Origin: an uncultured Aquimarina sp.
GTDB taxonomy: Bacteria > Bacteroidota > Bacteroidia > Flavobacteriales > Flavobacteriaceae
Assembly: GCA_937958985.1 (NCBI GenBank)
Contig: CALGLV010000006.1
Coordinates: forward strand, 206,563 to 270,562
Reading direction: 5' to 3'
DNA length: 64,000 nucleotides
In this document: one piece after another, positions 32,485 to 42,491 of the stretch
Layout of the letters: every line of letters begins with the position of its first letter
Position numbering within the stretch: position 1 is the first letter of the stretch
Program-made: the position numbers and the translations under genes
The notes under the pieces: generated by a model
What the model saw: the letters and a program-made list of their open reading frames with translations, nothing else
Told to the model about the DNA's origin: nothing
The model's database searches: none

Positions 32485-35355
32485 CTAGTTTAAAACAACT
32501 TCAGTGTTATCGTTATAATTTTCTACAGCGGGGCAACTACACATTAAATTTCGATCTCCAAAAGCATCGTCAATTCTACTCACACTAGGCCAAAATTTAT
32601 TTTCCATCACGTACGGAAGTGGAAAAACTGCCTGCTGCCTGCTATATGGAAAATTCCATTTATCTGCAGTAACCGTTTGCGCGGTATGCGGTGCATTTAC
32701 TAGCACATTATTATCTTTAGGAACCATTCCATCTTCTATTTCGGTAATTTCTTTACGAATACTTATCATAGCATTTATAAAGCGATCTAGCTCTTCTTTA
32801 GACTCACTTTCGGTGGGCTCTATCATCATAGTGCCTACCACAGGAAAAGATACCGTGGGAGCATGATAACCGTAATCCATTAATCGTTTTGCTATATCGG
32901 TTACTGCAATGTCAACATTTTTAAAATTGCGGCAATCGATAATTAATTCGTGGGCACTTCTACCGTTAGATCCTGTAAATAAAATCGGATAGTAATTTTT
33001 AAGACAATCTTTAATATAGTTTGCATTTAAAATTGCCATTTCGGTAGCGCTTTTTAATCCTGACGCCCCCATTAATTTGATGTAAGCATAAGATATTGTT
33101 AGTATACTAGCGCTTCCCCAAGGTGCTGCCGAAATGGCTTTAATAGGGTGTGCTATTGTTTCCTTTACCAAAGCATTACCCGGTATAAAAGGAGCTAAAT
33201 CTTTGCTAACAGCAATGGGCCCCATACCAGGACCTCCTCCTCCATGAGGGATACAAAAAGTTTTATGTAAATTTAAATGACATACATCAGCGCCAATATC
33301 ACCTGGGCTAGTTAAACCTATTTGAGCATTCAAATTTGCACCATCCAAATAAACTTTTGCTCCATGATTATGCACAATTTCACAAGCCTCTTTAATACGC
33401 TCCTCGAAAACACCATGTGTAGATGGGTAAGTAACCATTAAAGCCATTAAATTGTCACTATGTTTATCAGCCTTTTCTTTTAAGTCGTCAATATCAATAT
33501 CGCCATTATCCAAACAGTTCACAATTACTACTTTTTGACCCGCCATAACCGCGCTTGCAGGATTGGTACCATGAGCGGAAGATGGTATGAGAGTGATATT
33601 ACGATGGGATTGTCCTAGATGTTCAAAATAAGCCCTAATTACCATTAAACCTGCGTACTCACCTTGCGCACCGCTATTGGGCTGCAATGAGGTAGTGTAC
33701 AGGCCTGTAATTTCGGCAAGCCATTCTGCCAATTCTTTAAAAAGTATTTGGTATCCCTGAGTTTGATTTACCGGTGCAAAAGGGTGAATACCATTTACCT
33801 CTCCCCAGGAAAGTGGCAACATTTCGGTGGTAGCGTTTAGCTTCATAGTACATGACCCTAAGGCTATCATAGAATGCACTAGTGAAAGATCCTTGTTTTC
33901 TAATTTTTTAATGTAACGAAGCATTTCGTGCTCCGTATGGTGACAATTAAAAATTTGGTGTTCTAAAAAAGACGAGGTTCGCTGCAACTCTGCTTCAATA
34001 AGACATGTACTGCTTGTAGTAGTTATGTTATTTGAAGCAGTATCTCCAAAAACTGCTAATAGATCTTCTAAATCTTTTTCTGTAGTTTTTTCATTAATTG
34101 AAATGCCCACACGACCTTCCTCAAAATAATTGAGGTTAATTTCTTTTTCGAGCGCACGATTTCTAATAACTTCAACATTATCTACAACTACGCTTAATGT
34201 ATCAAAAAAGGAAGTATTTTCTTGCTTAAAGCCTAATTGCTGTAATCCAGTATTTAAAGTGACTGCTTTACTGTGAATGTTTTTTGCTATAGCAATTAAA
34301 CCCTGTTTTCCATGATAAACCGCATACATACCAGCCATTACTGCTAAAAGCACTTGAGCGGTGCAAATATTAGAAGTGGCGCGCTCCCTTTTAATATGCT
34401 GCTCACGTGTTTGCAATGACATGCGATAGGCCAATTTGCCTTTTTTATCTTGAGACACTCCTATAATACGACCAGGAATATGGCGCTTATATTTGGTTTT
34501 AGTAGCAAAAAAAGCAGCATGAGGCCCTCCATAACCTAAAGGAATACCAAAACGTTGAGAAGTACCTATTACAACGTCGGCACCCATTTCTCCAGGTGAT
34601 TTTAATAGCGTAAGCGCTAGCAAGTCGGCAGCAACAGCTATTTTTATATTATTGGCTTGAGCGTCTGAGATAAATTTTTCGGGGTTCACAATAGCCCCTT
34701 TAGCATTTGGATACTGAATTAAGGCTCCAAAGATTTCTGGTCTTGAAGTGTCTAGGGTTGAAATACTACCCACTTCAATTTTAATACCCAGAGGCTCGGT
34801 ACGCCCTAAAATAAGATCAATGGTTTGAGGCAAAGTATTATTGTCTATAAAAAAAGTATCGGCTAGTTTTTTAGAATGATCTTTTGAGGCATAGATTAAA
34901 CTTACGGCTTCGGCAGCTGCTGTAGCCTCGTCTAACAAAGATGCATTAGCAATTTCCATACCCGTAAGATCGGTAACCATGGTTTGGTAATTAATAAGTG
35001 CTTCTAACCGCCCTTGTGCGATTTCTGCTTGATATGGGGTATAAGCAGTATACCAACCGGGATTTTCAAGTATATTACGCTGTATTACTGGCGGGGTAAT
35101 ACAATCATTATAGCCCATCCCTATAAAAGAACGGTACACTTTATTTTGAGACATTAATTGTTTGAAATTATTTATAAAATCAAACTCATCCAAAGGTTGG
35201 GGTAATTTTAAAGGTGTTTTGCGCTCAATGCTCTGAGGCACGGTTTGCTTAATTAATTCTTCCAAAGAAGAAGCACCTGTAACCTTAAGCATTTTAGAAA
35301 CTTCTTCGGAATTAGTACCGCAGTGTCTCTTGTAAAAATCGGAATATGTATTCAT
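32485..35355 (-). CDS. gcvP: Glycine dehydrogenase (decarboxylating), P protein
   Basis: 956 aa; FIGMGYNDCITPPVIQRNILENPGWYTAYTPYQAEIAQGRLEAL; DVCHLNLHKTFCIPHGGGGPGMGP. Confidence 0.98.
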   Translation of the reverse strand: MNTYSDFYKRHCGTNSEEVSKMLKVTGASSLEELIKQTVPQSIERKTPLKLPQPLDEFDFINNFKQLMSQNKVYRSFIGMGYNDCITPPVIQRNILENPGWYTAYTPYQAEIAQGRLEALINYQTMVTDLTGMEIANASLLDEATAAAEAVSLIYASKDHSKKLADTFFIDNNTLPQTIDLILGRTEPLGIKIEVGSISTLDTSRPEIFGALIQYPNAKGAIVNPEKFISDAQANNIKIAVAADLLALTLLKSPGEMGADVVIGTSQRFGIPLGYGGPHAAFFATKTKYKRHIPGRIIGVSQDKKGKLAYRMSLQTREQHIKRERATSNICTAQVLLAVMAGMYAVYHGKQGLIAIAKNIHSKAVTLNTGLQQLGFKQENTSFFDTLSVVVDNVEVIRNRALEKEINLNYFEEGRVGISINEKTTEKDLEDLLAVFGDTASNNITTTSSTCLIEAELQRTSSFLEHQIFNCHHTEHEMLRYIKKLENKDLSLVHSMIALGSCTMKLNATTEMLPLSWGEVNGIHPFAPVNQTQGYQILFKELAEWLAEITGLYTTSLQPNSGAQGEYAGLMVIRAYFEHLGQSHRNITLIPSSAHGTNPASAVMAGQKVVIVNCLDNGDIDIDDLKEKADKHSDNLMALMVTYPSTHGVFEERIKEACEIVHNHGAKVYLDGANLNAQIGLTSPGDIGADVCHLNLHKTFCIPHGGGGPGMGPIAVSKDLAPFIPGNALVKETIAHPIKAISAAPWGSASILTISYAYIKLMGASGLKSATEMAILNANYIKDCLKNYYPILFTGSNGRSAHELIIDCRNFKNVDIAVTDIAKRLMDYGYHAPTVSFPVVGTMMIEPTESESKEELDRFINAMISIRKEITEIEDGMVPKDNNVLVNAPHTAQTVTADKWNFPYSRQQAVFPLPYVMENKFWPSVSRIDDAFGDRNLMCSCPAVENYNDNTEVVLN

Positions 35356-35453
35356 TGCTAACCTTCATTTAAAAGACGCAAAATTAGTACGGAACACAAA
35401 TATTTTCAAGTTTAGTTATCAATAGTTATCACCATTACATAATAAAAAAACAT

Positions 35454-35480
35454 AAAAAAAGCCAGCTACTAGGCTGGCTC
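35454..35480 (-). terminator. Terminator of the 35501-36151 gene
   Basis: agccagc...gctggct stem with T-run on the minus strand (A-run at 35454-35460). Confidence 0.75.
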
Positions 35481-35500
35481 AATATCAAATAGTATTGTTA

Positions 35501-36151
35501 TTAATTTTCTAATTCTTTGTAAGGAAATTTTCTTGCTGATTTTCTCATAATAGCAGCTATCAAAGTATTAGTATCACTACCTAAACTTCTGGACAAAGTT
35601 TTATTGTACTTCCACAACAATACTCCAGTTTTTCCGTCATTAATATTTATTATACAGTTTCCAGAGTTAGTCGAACCATAAAAGCCAACTAAAAGACCTA
35701 ATGCTAAAGACGCTCCATCCGACATTGGCTTACTCGTATTTAAAACACCCGAAATAATACCATCTACTCCTAATATTTTTGCTAAATCTTCAGTAGTGTA
35801 CTCTTCTATGTTTTCGCGATTAATATTATTCTTCTTTAATATAGCGTTGGTTCTATTTATCGCCTGAAAAGAAACTTTAAATTTACCTTTAGAATGTTTT
35901 CTCAAAAAATAGCTTTCTAAAGCGCTTTGAACTGCTTTACCCTCACTAATTTGCAAGTCGTAAAACTCCTTCTCAGACATTTTTTTCATTTGTCGAGGCC
36001 TTAGTTTTACGTTGGCAATAAATGGAATGATTGCTAATTTTTGATGAGAAATAGCAATTTCATTAAATTTTGGATTCGTATAAATAGACCTTGACTGGGA
36101 AAACAGACTAAGATTAAAAAATATAACAACAAAAAGAAAAATAGATTTCAT
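35501..36151 (-). CDS. Secreted protein of unknown function
   Basis: Signal peptide; LAIIPFIANVKLRPRQ; ILGVDGIISGVLNTSKPMSDGASLALGLLVGFYGSTN pattern similar to GNA1162/CsgG-like lipoproteins. Confidence 0.6.
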   Translation of the reverse strand: MKSIFLFVVIFFNLSLFSQSRSIYTNPKFNEIAISHQKLAIIPFIANVKLRPRQMKKMSEKEFYDLQISEGKAVQSALESYFLRKHSKGKFKVSFQAINRTNAILKKNNINRENIEEYTTEDLAKILGVDGIISGVLNTSKPMSDGASLALGLLVGFYGSTNSGNCIININDGKTGVLLWKYNKTLSRSLGSDTNTLIAAIMRKSARKFPYKELEN

Positions 36152-36200
36152 AAATAATATTTTATTTCTTGAATCTGGAAATACACTTACTGTAACTAAA

Positions 36201-37070
36201 TTAATTATTTAATGCTTCAGCACCACCAACAATTTCTAAAATTTCATTTGTAATAGAAGCCTGTCTAGCCTTGTTATAAACTAATTTAAGAGAATCTCTT
36301 AATTCAGTAGCGTTATCTGTTGCTTTATGCATTGCAGTCATACGCGCACCATGCTCAGATGCAAATGAATCTCTTAAGGCTATATAAAATTGAACTTTTA
36401 AAGATTTAGGAATTAATTGCTCCACAATTTCTTCTTTTGAAGGCTCGTAAGCGTAATCTAAAGAAACGTTATTAGTAAGCTCAGTAGCATCAATTTCTTG
36501 AACAGGTAAAAACTGTTCTGATTGAACAATTTGTGTTGCTGCGTTAACAAATTGGTTATAAACTAAAACCACTTTATCGTAGGTACCAGCAACAAATGCA
36601 TCCATTAATTTTTGAGCTATTTCTTCTGCATTAGCAAAAGTTAAGTCATCAAATATTGCATTATTATTTTCGACAACCTGATATTCTTTACTTAAAATAT
36701 CGTTTGCTTTTTTACCAATTGTTATAATATCTACATTCTTACCTTGGTAAACATCATTTACAAGATTCTTAGAGGCTTTTATAATATTAGAATTAAAAGC
36801 TCCTGCTAAACCTCTATTTGAAGCTATTGAAACTAATAATACATTATTAACCTCTCTTTGGTCTCCAAATGTACTGGCTTGATCTCCTTCTAAAGAAGCG
36901 CTTAAACTCTGTAATAATTCAGTCAACTTTTCAGAATACGGTCTCATAGACTGAATCGCATCCTGAGCCTTACTCAACTTTGCAGCAGATACCATTTTCA
37001 TAGCACTCGTAATCTGCATTGTCGAAGAAACCGACTTTATTCTACTTCTAAGTTCTTTTAAATTTGCCAT
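36201..37070 (-). CDS. atpG: F1Fo ATP synthase subunit gamma
   Basis: MANLKELRSRIKSVSSTMQITSAMKMVSAAKL; KARQASITNEILEIVGGAEAL. Confidence 0.98.
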   Translation of the reverse strand: MANLKELRSRIKSVSSTMQITSAMKMVSAAKLSKAQDAIQSMRPYSEKLTELLQSLSASLEGDQASTFGDQREVNNVLLVSIASNRGLAGAFNSNIIKASKNLVNDVYQGKNVDIITIGKKANDILSKEYQVVENNNAIFDDLTFANAEEIAQKLMDAFVAGTYDKVVLVYNQFVNAATQIVQSEQFLPVQEIDATELTNNVSLDYAYEPSKEEIVEQLIPKSLKVQFYIALRDSFASEHGARMTAMHKATDNATELRDSLKLVYNKARQASITNEILEIVGGAEALNN

Positions 37071-37151
37071 TTTTTTTTAAGTAATAAGTAGCAAGTAAAA
37101 AGTATTAAAACAGCATGCACTGTACCAATACTTTCTACCCTTTACTAATAA

Positions 37152-38726
37152 TTAAAATTTCTTTGAAATCTCTGCTGCTACACTTACTAATACATCTATT
37201 ACTTCGTCAGTAAGTTTACCTTTCTTTAAAATATCTAATGTATCTCTGTGTTTCGCATTTAAGAACTCAATATAATCTATTTCAAATTCTTTTACTTTAT
37301 TTACCGGTACATCCCTTAACAAGTTTTTAGAACCTGCGTAAATAATTGCAATTTGATCTTCAACAGTAAACGGATCGTTTTGAGCCTGCTTTAGGATCTC
37401 AACATTACGCTTACCTTTCTCAATTACATTTAAAGTTGCTGCATCAAGATCTGATCCAAATTTAGCAAACGCTTCTAATTCACGAAACTGTGCTTGATCT
37501 AACTTTAAAGTACCTGATACTTTTTTCATTGACTTAATCTGCGCTGAACCACCTACACGAGATACCGAAATACCAACGTTAATTGCTGGACGAACACCAG
37601 AGTTAAACAAGTCTGATGTTAAGAATATCTGACCATCTGTAATTGAAATTACGTTGGTTGGGATATATGCAGAAACATCACCTGCCTGTGTTTCGATAAT
37701 TGGTAATGCTGTTAATGAACCACCACCTTTAACTACATCTTTCAATGAGTCTGGTAAATCATTCATTGTTGCTGCAATAGCATCATCGTTAATTACCTTA
37801 GCAGAACGCTCTAATAAACGAGAGTGTAAGTAAAATACATCTCCAGGATATGCCTCACGTCCCGGTGGGCGACGTAATAATAAAGATACCTCACGGTACG
37901 CTACAGCTTGCTTTGACAAATCATCAAATACAATTAATGCTGGACGACCTGTATCTCTGAAATATTCACCAATTGCTGCTCCTGCGAAAGGTGCATATAC
38001 TTGCATTGGTGCAGGGTCAGATGCATTTGCTGCTACAATTGTAGTATAAGCTAATGCTCCTTTATCTTCTAATACTTTTGCAATGTTTGCTACAGTAGAG
38101 GCTTTTTGCCCAATAGCTACATAAATACAATATACTGGCTCACCTGCATCGTAAAATTCTTTTTGATTAAGAATTGTATCGATACAAACAGTTGTTTTAC
38201 CTGTTTGACGGTCACCAATTACTAATTCACGCTGTCCTCTACCTACTGGCACCATAGCGTCAATAGATTTGATACCCGTTTGTAATGGCTCTGTTACTGG
38301 CTGACGAAATACAACACCAGGAGCTTTACGCTCTAAAGGCATTTCGTATGTTTTTCCTTCAATAGGTCCCTTTCCATCGATTGGGTTTCCTAAAGTATCT
38401 ACAACACGACCAACAATTCCTTCACCTACATTGATAGAAGCGATACGTTGTGTTCTCTTTACAGTATCACCTTCACCTACTTCGGTAGAGGGACCTAATA
38501 ATACCACACCAACATTATCTTCTTCAAGGTTCAAAACGATTCCTTCTAGTCCGCTATCAAACTGAACTAATTCACCGTATTGAACGTTTGACAAACCATA
38601 TACACGAGCGATACCATCACCAACTTGTAGTACAGTTCCAACCTCATCAAGAGAAGCAGTTGCTTCAAAACCTGATAATTGTTGCTTTAAAATTGCTGAT
38701 ACTTCAGCAGGATTTACTTCAGCCAT
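37152..38726 (-). CDS. atpA: F1Fo ATP synthase subunit alpha
   Basis: [39 protein letters not shown]. Confidence 0.99.
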   Translation of the reverse strand: MAEVNPAEVSAILKQQLSGFEATASLDEVGTVLQVGDGIARVYGLSNVQYGELVQFDSGLEGIVLNLEEDNVGVVLLGPSTEVGEGDTVKRTQRIASINVGEGIVGRVVDTLGNPIDGKGPIEGKTYEMPLERKAPGVVFRQPVTEPLQTGIKSIDAMVPVGRGQRELVIGDRQTGKTTVCIDTILNQKEFYDAGEPVYCIYVAIGQKASTVANIAKVLEDKGALAYTTIVAANASDPAPMQVYAPFAGAAIGEYFRDTGRPALIVFDDLSKQAVAYREVSLLLRRPPGREAYPGDVFYLHSRLLERSAKVINDDAIAATMNDLPDSLKDVVKGGGSLTALPIIETQAGDVSAYIPTNVISITDGQIFLTSDLFNSGVRPAINVGISVSRVGGSAQIKSMKKVSGTLKLDQAQFRELEAFAKFGSDLDAATLNVIEKGKRNVEILKQAQNDPFTVEDQIAIIYAGSKNLLRDVPVNKVKEFEIDYIEFLNAKHRDTLDILKKGKLTDEVIDVLVSVAAEISKKF

Positions 38727-38827
38727 TGTTATAACTATTTTAAATCTATTTCCACGAAGGTGGAAATCTCTTTTACAATTTTACTTATCTATATAATCTT
38801 CTGCTTTCGCAGAAATAGAATTTTCTC

Positions 38828-39376
38828 TTACAATTGAGACACAAATGAGTTATCCTCATATGTTCTCTTTAAATTTGCTAACTGGCTAGCCACACTAGCA
38901 TTGTACTGCAAATCTCCTACACGTAGTACAAAACCACCTATAATACTTTCATCAACTACACTCTTTAAAGATGCCTCCTTACCTGTTAACGCTTTTACTT
39001 TTTCTAAAACCTGAGCTTCTAATTCAGCATTCAGAGGAACTGCCGTAGTAACTACCGCTATTTGCGCACCTTCGTCTTGCTTATACAAAGCTATGAAACT
39101 TTCAGCAACGTTAGGCAAAACGTTCACACGTTTATTATCTACCAAAGCATCAAACAATCCTTCAACAATAGCGTTTGAATTTGCAAACACTGCTTTTAAG
39201 GATGATTTTTTAATTTCAGATTTAACTAAAGGAGAATTTAACAAATCCTTTAAGTCTTTACTACTAGCTACCGTATCTTTAATTTGTTGCATTGCTGCAA
39301 AAATAACATCAGTAGTATTTTGTTCTTTAGCTAATGCTAAAATGGCCTTGGCGTATCTTACAGCTGCTCTACTCAT
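38828..39376 (-). CDS. atpH: F1Fo ATP synthase subunit delta
   Basis: RAAVRYAKAILALAKEQN; GGFVLRVGDLQYNASVASQLANLKR. Confidence 0.96.
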   Translation of the reverse strand: MSRAAVRYAKAILALAKEQNTTDVIFAAMQQIKDTVASSKDLKDLLNSPLVKSEIKKSSLKAVFANSNAIVEGLFDALVDNKRVNVLPNVAESFIALYKQDEGAQIAVVTTAVPLNAELEAQVLEKVKALTGKEASLKSVVDESIIGGFVLRVGDLQYNASVASQLANLKRTYEDNSFVSQL

Positions 39377-39384
39377 TATATAGA

Positions 39385-39882
39385 TTAGTTTAAAGTTACG
39401 TCTTTTAACATTGTAGACACTAACGCTAGCTGCTTGTTTTTATCAGCCAATTCTGTTTTCATTACTTTCTCAGCAATTTCTAACGAAATACCAGCTACTT
39501 GATTTTTAAGATCTACAATAGCCGATTTCTTTTCAGCAACAATAGCTTCTTGAGCTTGTCTAATCACTTTATCAGCTTCAGCTTGCGCTTCTTCTTTAGC
39601 AGATGAAATCATTGTTGATTTCATTTCACGAGCCTCTTTTAACATCGTATCACGTTCGGCACGAGCCTCATTTAAAATACGTTCGTTTTCAGCATTTAAG
39701 TTTTGCAACTCTTTTTTTGCGTTTTCTGCAGCATCAAGAGCTTCTTTAATACCTTCTTCTCTAGAATTTAAACTATCTAAAATAGGCTTCCAAGCAAATT
39801 TTCTCATTAGTACAATCAATACTAACAAAATAATAGCTTGAATGATAAATAAGCCTGGTGAAAAATCGTGTAATAAATTCAT
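39385..39882 (-). CDS. atpF: F1Fo ATP synthase subunit b
   Basis: One TM helix followed by amphipathic coiled coil; operon position. Confidence 0.96.
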   Translation of the reverse strand: MNLLHDFSPGLFIIQAIILLVLIVLMRKFAWKPILDSLNSREEGIKEALDAAENAKKELQNLNAENERILNEARAERDTMLKEAREMKSTMISSAKEEAQAEADKVIRQAQEAIVAEKKSAIVDLKNQVAGISLEIAEKVMKTELADKNKQLALVSTMLKDVTLN

Positions 39883-39969
39883 TTTTAAAAATTTATTGTT
39901 TTGTTTTAATTACTTTTTAAAAAGTAATCCTGTAGCCAACCGCTACAGGAAATTACTTAACTTTTAAGA

Positions 39970-40164
39970 TTACTTTCCTAAGATTAATGCACCAAATGCA
40001 AGACCTTCTAAAAGTGCTCCAATAATAATCATAGCAGTTTGGATTTTACCAGCTGCTTCAGGTTGACGAGCGATAGCTTCCATTGCTGATCCACCAATCT
40101 TACCTAATCCTAATCCACCACCGATTACGATTAAACCTGCTCCTACTAAATTTGGAATAGTCAT
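39970..40164 (-). CDS. atpE: F1Fo ATP synthase subunit c
   Basis: Hairpin of two TM helices with Gly-rich GLGLGKIGGSAMEAIARQPEA loop and Glu in helix 2 (GALLEGLAFGALI). Confidence 0.98.
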   Translation of the reverse strand: MTIPNLVGAGLIVIGGGLGLGKIGGSAMEAIARQPEAAGKIQTAMIIIGALLEGLAFGALILGK

Positions 40165-40211
40165 ACTAAAATAATTTATAAATAATTAAACAAATTCTCT
40201 TTTATACTTTC

Positions 40212-41366
40212 TTAATGATGGTCATGTTCTTCTACAGCCATCCCAATAAATAATGATGATAACATTGTAAAAATAAACGCTTGTAAAAACGCCACCAACA
40301 ACTCTATTAACGAGATAAACAATGTCAACAAAAACGAAACTCCAAAACTACCCGGAACTCCTAAAGCTTCCCTAGCCGTATAAGTAACCGCTATAAGCCC
40401 CATAACCACAGCATGACCCGCAGTAATATTTGCAAATAAACGAATTAATAAAGAAAATGGCTTTGTAAACATTCCTAGAATTTCAATAGGCATCAAAACA
40501 ATTTTCATTGGAACAGGAACTCCTGGCATCCAAAAAATATGTTTCCAATAATCTTTACTTGCTGTAAATGTGGTAATTAAAAAAGTAAACAATGCTAAAC
40601 ATACTGTAACAGCTATATTACCCGTAACATTAAAACCAAATGGCGTTAAACCTAATAAATTTAAAATCCAGATAAAGAAAAACACAGTTAACAAGAACCC
40701 CATGTATTTTCTATATTTCTTTTCTCCAATATTTGGCCTAGCAATTTCATCTCTTACATAAATCACTAATGGCTCTAACACTCTTCCAAAACCAGTCGGA
40801 ATAGCTCCTTTTTTATAACCTCTTGCCAAACTACTAAAGCCTAATAACATCAATAAAGATGCTACTAGCATTCCTAATACACTTTTGGTAATAGAAAAAT
40901 CAAGAACCTTGTGAGCTGCTACAGGGTGGTGTTCTGCATCTAAAACTACAGAAGCAACTCCTGATTCTAGTTCATATATTTTACTATGATACTTTGCTAA
41001 TTTTACACCATTAACATCCACCACATGTGTACCATCATCATTATGATGAAATTTTGAAGATAAAAAAGTCCTTAAACCCTTACTTGTCCATACAATTACC
41101 GGCAAAGAAAAACCAACATGATGACGTGGCTCTGTTCCGTACGAAAACAAATGAAAATCGTGAGAATCTGCTAAGTGATGTTTCGAATAGGCGTCAATTT
41201 CAGATCTTGACTCTACAGCACCCTCATGAGATGTAGAAGAATGACCCTCTATTTCTTCGTGCTGCGCAACCTTTTCAAGGCTTGCAGTGTTTGAAAATAT
41301 TAAGGTACTTACTAAAGAAAATACTAACGTAAATAAATACTTCTTAAATTGTTGTGCAATCATCAT
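40212..41366 (-). CDS. atpB: F1Fo ATP synthase subunit a with long N-terminal extension
   Basis: KPFSLLIRLFANITAGHAVVMGLI; signal-like N-terminus and His-rich extension. Confidence 0.96.
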   Translation of the reverse strand: MMIAQQFKKYLFTLVFSLVSTLIFSNTASLEKVAQHEEIEGHSSTSHEGAVESRSEIDAYSKHHLADSHDFHLFSYGTEPRHHVGFSLPVIVWTSKGLRTFLSSKFHHNDDGTHVVDVNGVKLAKYHSKIYELESGVASVVLDAEHHPVAAHKVLDFSITKSVLGMLVASLLMLLGFSSLARGYKKGAIPTGFGRVLEPLVIYVRDEIARPNIGEKKYRKYMGFLLTVFFFIWILNLLGLTPFGFNVTGNIAVTVCLALFTFLITTFTASKDYWKHIFWMPGVPVPMKIVLMPIEILGMFTKPFSLLIRLFANITAGHAVVMGLIAVTYTAREALGVPGSFGVSFLLTLFISLIELLVAFLQAFIFTMLSSLFIGMAVEEHDHH

Positions 41367-41468
41367 ACAAATTTAGTAATGCAATATATGCTGTAAATTT
41401 TGGTGCAAAACTACGTATTTAATTCATAATTCACACTAAGATGATGTTTTTTTTCGCCTATAGTATAT

Positions 41469-41864
41469 TTACTTTATTTCGGAATCTTTTTTTGGCGGAT
41501 CGATATTTATAAGTGGCACTATTTTAGCCAACAAAAACAATAAGTAAGCAAAATACATACCTAGCAGCACATACTTTACTATAGGTTCTTCGCTAATTTC
41601 TAAGGAGTACTCATTTATAAAAACAGCTAAGAAAACCATTTTCAACAATAAAAAACCTAGCACAACAAAACCAACGATGCTAAAAAAGTTTTTTGAGACA
41701 AAATCTGTAACCAAAAAAATCAACAAAGAGACCCCGCCTAACAAAAGGTGCTGATACAAAACAGGCACTTCGTTTGAAATACCGAAAAAAGGTAGGAAAA
41801 TCCACTTATGGACTGAAAATAACACCGCCACAAACGCAACGATTTGTAATATATTTTTAATCAA
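41469..41864 (-). CDS. Small membrane protein in the ATP synthase locus
   Basis: 4 predicted TM helices; same strand and spacing as the atp operon. Confidence 0.65.
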   Translation of the reverse strand: MIKNILQIVAFVAVLFSVHKWIFLPFFGISNEVPVLYQHLLLGGVSLLIFLVTDFVSKNFFSIVGFVVLGFLLLKMVFLAVFINEYSLEISEEPIVKYVLLGMYFAYLLFLLAKIVPLINIDPPKKDSEIK

Positions 41865-41866
41865 AA

Positions 41867-42079
41867 TTATTTGTTTGAAAATTTAGTAACCTGAACAATA
41901 ACACCCGTAATTGATAAAAAAACAGCTATTAAAGTTACCCACTTGGCATAAAATGGTTCTGAGATATCGTATTTAACATCCAACCACTCACCCAACAAAG
42001 AACCTAAATAAATAGTAGCTCCCATTTGAATGGCTATTCCTGAAAAAACAGCGAAGTTTTTAAGCTGATTTTTCGCCAT
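41867..42079 (-). CDS. AtpI/AtpZ-like F0F1 assembly protein
   Basis: 70 aa, two TM: FAVFSGIAIQMGATIYLGSLLGEWLD. Confidence 0.85.
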   Translation of the reverse strand: MAKNQLKNFAVFSGIAIQMGATIYLGSLLGEWLDVKYDISEPFYAKWVTLIAVFLSITGVIVQVTKFSNK

Positions 42080-42464
42080 TACGTGATTTATTAATCGACT
42101 TTACGCTTCCCTTCATATTACAGGTAGCATTGAATGAGGCACCTGGCTCTACAGCCAATTTACCAATTAAGACTTCACCTTCAATTTTTGCCGTGGACTT
42201 TAATGTTAATGTACCTGCAACATCTAATTTCCCAGAAAATTCTCCTTCAAAATCTGCATTATCACAAACTAAAGTACCTTTTATTCTTCCTGACTCACCA
42301 ACAACTACACGCCCGTCAGTTTTCACATTTCCTTCAACCACACCTTCAATACGAAAACCTCCCTTGGAAATAATATCTCCAACAATTTTAGTTCCCTCAG
42401 AAATTTTATTTTGATTTTTAGAATAATCTATAGTTTCCTTTGGCTTTTTACTGTCATTAAACAT
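42060..42464 (-). CDS. Bactofilin family polymer-forming protein
   Basis: Repeating beta-helix pattern ISEGTKIVGDIISKGGFRIEGVVEGNVKTDGRVVVGESGRIKG. Confidence 0.95.
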   Translation of the reverse strand: MFNDSKKPKETIDYSKNQNKISEGTKIVGDIISKGGFRIEGVVEGNVKTDGRVVVGESGRIKGTLVCDNADFEGEFSGKLDVAGTLTLKSTAKIEGEVLIGKLAVEPGASFNATCNMKGSVKSINKSRNGEKSA

Positions 42465-42491
42465 GGTGTGTACGGGGTTATTTATATTGGA

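Noticed and set aside
31002-35500. Glycine riboswitch for the gcv genes
   Set aside because: The region upstream of gcvP (35356-35500) shows only an AT-rich promoter and the neighbouring terminator; I could not find a riboswitch-like core.
42130-42414. Two plus-strand ORFs opposite bactofilin
   Set aside because: Periodicity of the bactofilin beta-helix creates long antisense frames; Pro/Ser-rich or Leu/His-rich translations are not protein-like.
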